Assembly: GCF_017526105.1 (NCBI RefSeq)
Contig: NZ_CP071839.1
Location: 6,153,001-6,217,000 of the forward strand
Length of the DNA stretch: 64,000 nt
Direction: 5' to 3'
From: Streptomyces cyanogenus
GTDB lineage: Bacteria; Actinomycetota; Actinomycetes; Streptomycetales; Streptomycetaceae
The notes under the pieces: model-generated
The model's input: the letters and a program-made list of their open reading frames with translations, nothing else
What the model was told of the DNA's origin: nothing
The model's database searches: none
Made by a program: the position numbers and the translations under genes
Part shown: positions 60,033-64,000 of the stretch, piece by piece
Numbering within the stretch: the first letter of the stretch is position 1
Layout of the letters: each line of letters begins with the position of its first letter

Positions 60033-61100
60033 TCAGGAGGCCAGCCAGGCGGTGGTGTAGGTGTCGATCTCCGCCGAGATCCGAGCCTTGCCCGCCGGGT
60101 CGAGGAAGGAGGCCTCGACGGCGTTCCTGGCGAGGTCCGCCAGGCCCCGCTCGTCCAGGTCCAGCAGCCGGGCGGCGACCGCGTACTCGTTGTTCAGGTC
60201 GGTGCCGAACATCGGCGGGTCGTCGGAGTTGATCGTCACCAGCACCCCGGCCCGGGCGAACTCCTTGATCGGGTGCTCCTCCAGGGCGCGGACCGCGCGG
60301 GTGGCGATGTTGGAGGTCGGGCAGACCTCCAGCGGGATGCGGCGCTCGGCGAGGTGGGCGAGCAGCTCGGGGTCCCGGGCGGAGCTGGTGCCGTGCCCGA
60401 TCCGCTCGGCGCGCAGGTCGGTCAGCGCGTCCCACACCGTCTGCGGGCCGGTCGTCTCACCGGCGTGCGGGACGGAACGCAGACCGGCGGCGATCGCCCG
60501 GTCGAAGTACGGCTTGAACTGCGGCCGGGGGACGCCGATCTCCGGCCCGCCGAGCCCGAACGAGACCAGGCCCTCCGGGCGGACCCGGTCCTCGGTGGCC
60601 AGCCGCGTGGTCTCCTCGGCCGCCTCCAGACCGGCTTCGCCGGGGATGTCGAAGCACCAGCGCAGTACGGTGCCGAACTCGGCCTCGGCCGCCTTGCGGG
60701 CGTCCTCGATCGCGTCCATGAACGCCCGCTCGTCTATCCCGCGCCGGGTGGAGGAGAAGGGGGTGATGGTCAGCTCGGCGTACCGCACCTGCTGCCGGGC
60801 CATGTCGCGGGCCACCTCGTAGGTGAGCAGCCGGACGTCCTCCGGGGTGCGGATGAGGTCCACGACCGACAGGTACACCTCGACGAAGTGCGCGAAGTCG
60901 GTGAACGTGAAGTAGTCGGCCAGGGCCTCGGGGTCGGTGGGGACCTTGGAGTCGGGGTGGCGGGCGGCCAGTTCCGAGACGATGCGGGGGGAGGCGGAAC
61001 CGACGTGGTGAACGTGCAGTTCTGCCTTGGGCAGGCCGGCGATGAAGGTGCGCAGATCGCGGTCGGCGGTGCCGGTTGCGGGTACGGAGCTGTCGGTCAA
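60033..61100 (-). CDS. Adenosine deaminase family protein, possibly aminodeoxyfutalosine deaminase
   Basis: A 355-residue TIM-barrel deaminase. Metal and catalytic residues: H29-V-H31 in ELHVHHVGSASP, HAGET near 213, GHGTSS near 237, and SDDPPMFGT near 294. Canonical adenosine deaminases have HVHLDG; here it is HVHHVG, which differs at the substrate side. Streptomyces makes menaquinone by the futalosine route, and a homologue in this family is thought to deaminate aminodeoxyfutalosine, so that is a real alternative to adenosine. ATG at 61100; forms a unit with GDPD. Confidence 0.85.
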   Translation of the reverse strand: MTDSSVPATGTADRDLRTFIAGLPKAELHVHHVGSASPRIVSELAARHPDSKVPTDPEALADYFTFTDFAHFVEVYLSVVDLIRTPEDVRLLTYEVARDMARQQVRYAELTITPFSSTRRGIDERAFMDAIEDARKAAEAEFGTVLRWCFDIPGEAGLEAAEETTRLATEDRVRPEGLVSFGLGGPEIGVPRPQFKPYFDRAIAAGLRSVPHAGETTGPQTVWDALTDLRAERIGHGTSSARDPELLAHLAERRIPLEVCPTSNIATRAVRALEEHPIKEFARAGVLVTINSDDPPMFGTDLNNEYAVAARLLDLDERGLADLARNAVEASFLDPAGKARISAEIDTYTTAWLAS

Positions 61101-61268
61101 GGGGAACTCCCCGGGACAGGCGCCCGCGGCGGAGACGGTGCCCCGTCGTCCGTGGGGCGGGCGCGGTGATCGGCTGATCGGTGACGCGGGATCATCCTAG
61201 GCCCCGGGCTGCCGCGTCCCGCCCCTGCCCTAGCATGACAGGACGTCCAGCGAGGGGGTCCTTCCAGC

Positions 61269-62360
61269 ATGTCCGACGAGGCGCGGCAGCCGATGCCCGA
61301 CCAACAGCCGACCGGGCACCAGCCGCCACGACTGTCCCTGGCCAAGGAAGACCCGCCGGCGCCGAACCGGACACCGACGTTCGGGGGCCGGCCGGCGACG
61401 GACCGTGCGGCCGGGGGCCGGGGGCCGGCGTCGGAGGGCCGGCAGGCGCCGATGGAGGATCCGGCAGGCGCCGAGCCCGGGCCGGCGGTGCCGGTGGCGG
61501 ACCGTGCGCGGACGGAGGCCGGCCAGGGGGCGCCGGCAGAGGGGCGGGTGCCGACTTTCGGGGGCCGGTCGGCGACGGTGGCGGGGCAGGGGTCTGTCCA
61601 GGACGCCGTTCCGGGCTTCGGCTCCGGCCACGGGCAGGGCCAGGCAGCCGGCTACGACACCGTTCCGGCCTCCGGCTCCTTCGACGGCCCGGCGCCTGTC
61701 CGCGACGCCGTTCCGGCTCCCGGTTCCGTCCACGACCAGCAGACGCTGACCTCCCTGCCGGCGGCCGGGTCCGCCGACGCCGGTCGTGCGGCCTGGGCCA
61801 ACCCGGCCGGCGGATTCGCACCCTCGGCCCCCGGTCCGACCGCACCGCAGCCGAATCCCTTCGCGCGCCCTGCCTCCGCGCAGCAGCCGAATCCCTTCGC
61901 GCCACCGGCCCCCGCACCCCAGGGGAACCCCTTCGCCGCGCACGGAGGGGCGGAGCCGGTGCCTCCGCCGCCCATCGCACCGGACGGTCCCGGCCAGGTG
62001 CCGTACGGCTACCCGGGCACCACGCCGGCGTACGGCTACCCGGGCCCGCAGCAGGCCGCGTACGCCCCCTACCCCAACGGCACCGGCTACGCCTGGCCCG
62101 GCATGCAGGCGCCTCCGAGCAACGGCATGGGGACCGCCTCGCTGGTGCTGGGCATCATCTCTGCGGTCGGCTTCATCCTGTGGCCGCTCGCCTTGGTGCT
62201 GGGCATCCTGGCCCTGATCTTCGGCGGGATAGGCCGGGGCAAGGCCAGCCGCGGCGAGGCGACGAACCCGGGCGTGGCCCTGGCCGGCATCATCTGCGGA
62301 GCCGCCGGGATCGTCCTGGTGCTCGGTCTGTTCGCCCTGTTCATCGCGGTAGACGGCTGA
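61269..62360 (+). CDS. Pro-rich DUF4190 membrane protein
   Basis: A 363-residue protein. The first 285 residues are disordered, rich in Pro, Gly, Ala and Gln, with recurring pieces such as PTFGGR, QPNPFA and YGYPG. The C-terminal 75 residues form the DUF4190 domain: two membrane helices (MGTASLVLGIISAVGFILWP and VALAGIICGAAGIVLVLGL) joined by GGIGRGKASRGE. Common in Streptomyces; function unknown. ATG at 61269 after a weak site. A strong terminator follows. Confidence 0.85.
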   Translation: MSDEARQPMPDQQPTGHQPPRLSLAKEDPPAPNRTPTFGGRPATDRAAGGRGPASEGRQAPMEDPAGAEPGPAVPVADRARTEAGQGAPAEGRVPTFGGRSATVAGQGSVQDAVPGFGSGHGQGQAAGYDTVPASGSFDGPAPVRDAVPAPGSVHDQQTLTSLPAAGSADAGRAAWANPAGGFAPSAPGPTAPQPNPFARPASAQQPNPFAPPAPAPQGNPFAAHGGAEPVPPPPIAPDGPGQVPYGYPGTTPAYGYPGPQQAAYAPYPNGTGYAWPGMQAPPSNGMGTASLVLGIISAVGFILWPLALVLGILALIFGGIGRGKASRGEATNPGVALAGIICGAAGIVLVLGLFALFIAVDG

Positions 62361-62400
62361 CCCCGCGGCCGACCGGTCCGGGTCGGCCCGTTCGAGCCTG

Positions 62401-62445
62401 GTCGGCGCCGCTCACCCCCGGAGACCGCGGGTGAGCGGCGCCGAC
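62401..62445 (+). terminator. Perfect 17-bp hairpin terminator after the DUF4190 gene
   Basis: GTCGGCGCCGCTCACCC at 62401-62417 and GGGTGAGCGGCGCCGAC at 62429-62445 pair fully with an 11-base loop, 40 bases after the stop codon. Confidence 0.85.
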
Positions 62446-62471
62446 CGCCGAGCGGGCACGACCAGCCACAG

Positions 62472-62598
62472 CGACACCGGCTGCCGACGGCAGACAGTGA
62501 CACCGGCTGCCGACAGCAGGTGACACCGGTTGCCGAGAGCGCACAGCGACCCCCGGCACTCGCCAGCCGACAGCCGACAGCCGACAGCCGACAGCCGG
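62472..62598. repeat. Short tandem repeats downstream of the terminator
   Basis: GACACCGGCTGCCGAC-type sequence occurs three times (about 62472, 62498, 62521) and then the 7-bp unit CAGCCGA is repeated four times exactly at 62564-62591 with a fifth, one-base-changed copy. No coding sense is seen. Confidence 0.8.
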
Positions 62599-62668
62599 CA
62601 TCCAGCAGCCGGCACAGTGGAGTCGGCGCCCAGCAGCCCGTGGCCCAGCCCAGCCCACCCCGCCAGCA

Positions 62669-63350
62669 GGCACCGGCAAGCGCCCCGCCGCCCCCCGACC
62701 GCCCGCACCTGCCGGTCGAGCCGCGCTCTTGCTCGCCTCGGGCCCCCAGGCCCACGCGCCGCTGGCAGCCACCGCAACCCAGTAGCCCGCAGCCGACCCC
62801 AGCCCACCAACCGGCACCGGCAAGCGCCCCGCCGCCCCCGACCGCCCGCACCTGCCGGTCGAGCCGCGCTCTTGCTCGCCTCGGGCCCCCAGGCCCACGC
62901 GCCGTCGGCAGCCACCGCAACCCAGTAGCCCGCAGCCGATCCCAGCCAACCAACCGGCACCGGTAAACGCCCCGCCGCCCACCGACCGCCCGCACCCGCC
63001 GGCGTCGAACCGGGCTCTTGCTCGCCTCGGCCCCCAGGCCTACGCGCCGTCGGCAGCCACCGCAGTCCAGTAGCCCGTAGCCGATCCCAGCCAGCCAGCC
63101 AACCAACTGGCACCGGCAAGCGCCCCGCCGCCCCCCGACCGCCCGCACCCGCCGGTCGAGCCGCGCTCTTGCTCGCCTCGGGCCCCCAGGCCCACGCGCC
63201 GTCGGCAGCCACCGCAACCCAGTAGCCCGTAGCCGATCCCAGCCCACCAACCGGCACCGGCAAGCGCCCCGCCCCCGACTGCCCTCAACCCCGCCGGGTG
63301 TCGATCCGTGCTCTTCCCCGCTCAGCCCCGCAGGGCTACGCGCCGGACCC
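62669..63350. repeat. Array of about 144-bp tandem repeats beside the NADAR gene
   Basis: A unit beginning GGCACCGGCAAGCGCC recurs at 62669, 62813, 62956, 63109 and 63253, that is at steps of 144, 143, 153 and 144 bp. Inside each full unit are GCTCTTGCTCGCCTCGG, CAGGCCCACGCGCCG and CCACCGCAACCCAGTAGCCC. The fifth copy is degenerate and runs into the 3' end of the NADAR gene at 63336. All of 62446-63335 is otherwise without a gene; reverse frames stay open over long stretches only because stops are rare at this GC content, and the 143 and 153 steps break any frame. Confidence 0.85.
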
Positions 63351-63899
63351 CGCCAGTCGCTCGCGGGCCTCCATCAGGGCGAAGCCAAGGAGGTTCTGCC
63401 CCCGCCAGCGCTGCGGGTCCGTGGCCGCCTCGTCGTCCGCCGCGAGGCCGATGCCCCATATCCGGTCCACCGGGCTCGCCTCCACCAGCACCCGGTTCCC
63501 GGTGCCGAGCAGGAACAGCCCGAGGTCGTCATGGGCGGCGAACTTGTGCAGGCTGCCCTCGACCACCAGCCGGAACCGCTCCCGCTCCCAGGTCTCCTCG
63601 TCGAAGCCCCGGACCAGCCGCCCCGCCTTCTTCGCCTCGGCGGGATGCCCCGCGGCCAGCACCTTCCGCTCCGCCTCCGCGTCCCCGAAGAGCCGGGCCT
63701 TGCCGGCCATCATCCAGTGCTCGGCCGTCGCGTACTCCACCCCGTCCACCACGAACGGCGCGGGCCACCACTGGCTCAGGCAGCTCGGACCCACCCGGCC
63801 GTCCGGCCGCGGCCGGTGCCCCCAGAAGTAGAGGTATTTGATCCGGGAACCCGCCCGGACCTCCCTGATCAGAGCCGCCACCCCGTCGATCTTTCCCAT
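63336..63899 (-). CDS. NADAR family protein (YbiA/RibX-like)
   Basis: A 187-residue NADAR protein. Characteristic parts: YFWGH at the start, SCLSQWWPAPFVVDGVEY, TAEHWMMAGKARLFGD, VDRIWGIGL and GQNLLGFALMEARERL. Family members split N-glycosidic bonds in riboflavin precursors or remove ADP-ribose from DNA, the latter when paired with a DarT toxin. No DarT-like or riboflavin gene is visible here, but the window ends 100 bases upstream. ATG at 63899 has no clear ribosome binding site; a GTG ten codons earlier is possible. Confidence 0.88.
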   Translation of the reverse strand: MGKIDGVAALIREVRAGSRIKYLYFWGHRPRPDGRVGPSCLSQWWPAPFVVDGVEYATAEHWMMAGKARLFGDAEAERKVLAAGHPAEAKKAGRLVRGFDEETWERERFRLVVEGSLHKFAAHDDLGLFLLGTGNRVLVEASPVDRIWGIGLAADDEAATDPQRWRGQNLLGFALMEARERLAGSGA

Positions 63900-64000
63900 G
63901 CACGCGAGTGTGGCACGCACCACTGACACTCCGTCCGGCCTTTTCCATTCCGACTCGACACCTGGTCGACAGATTCCGTCGCGTAACCAAAAGGCAACAA

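Noticed and set aside
62412..63263. A repetitive reverse-strand protein encoded by the 144-bp array
   Set aside because: Repeat steps of 143 and 153 bp change the frame between copies, there is no ribosome binding site or signal sequence, and all frames show the same low-complexity composition.
62669..63350. CRISPR array
   Set aside because: The repeats are about 144 bp long and contiguous, without short repeats separated by unique spacers, and no cas genes are present.

Overview
The window is a high-GC, gene-dense stretch of a Streptomyces chromosome. The order ftsY, nsdA, amtB-glnK-glnD, ffh, ribosomal and tRNA-processing genes, four adjacent type I signal peptidase genes, whiG, and rpsB-tsf-pyrH-frr-cdsA is, from memory, the core order of Streptomyces. 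Many starts are GTG, several overlaps are ATGA or GTGA, and no tRNA or rRNA gene was found.

Layout. Positions 1-3000 hold the end of ftsY, a small primase/polymerase-domain protein and the developmental regulator nsdA. Positions 3000-7600 are the ammonium operon amtB-glnK-glnD, preceded by a GlnR-type site. Positions 7700-13400 carry ffh, a second-type ftsH, a methyltransferase and a SprT-like zinc protein. Positions 13600-20400 are rpsP-khpA-rimM-trmD-rplS followed by sipW/X/Y/Z and a Nudix gene, which links translation with protein export. Positions 20400-25800 hold DUF2469, yraN, comM, dprA, whiG and a TetR-type gene. Positions 25800-31400 hold an M23 peptidase and rpsB-tsf-pyrH-frr-cdsA. 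A strong stem-loop with a possible leader peptide lies just before pyrH.

Positions 31400-36000 look like strain-variable DNA: a P450 lacking the usual I-helix acid-alcohol pair, small orphan genes, the last part of a tyrosine integrase, a broken IS5-type transposase and a 21-bp repeat at both sides. Core DNA resumes with rlmN and a TPP riboswitch controlling a thiamine ABC transporter (36000-41100). Then come a mycothiol-dependent isomerase-like gene, an LAETG surface protein, a glyoxalase-fold protein and an unusual ABC ATPase/permease pair (41100-45700). Positions 45900-50800 are a polyamine/GABA-type catabolic group (aminotransferase, Lrp regulator, aldehyde dehydrogenase, PotD-like binding protein).

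Positions 50800-56160 are a reverse-strand operon with a NamZ-type (DUF1343) muramidase, a GNAT protein and a sugar-type ABC importer without its own ATPase, suggesting uptake of cell-wall sugars. The rest holds a serine hydrolase, an HxlR/oxidoreductase divergent pair, a 66-bp hairpin element at a convergent gene end, GDPD and an adenosine-deaminase-like gene, a DUF4190 protein, an array of about 144-bp tandem repeats, and a NADAR-domain gene at the right edge. No complete undescribed defence or biosynthetic system was seen. The best leads are the P450 neighbourhood, the NamZ import operon, the pyrH leader, the ABC pair with a degenerate signature motif, the repeat array beside the NADAR gene and the hairpin element.
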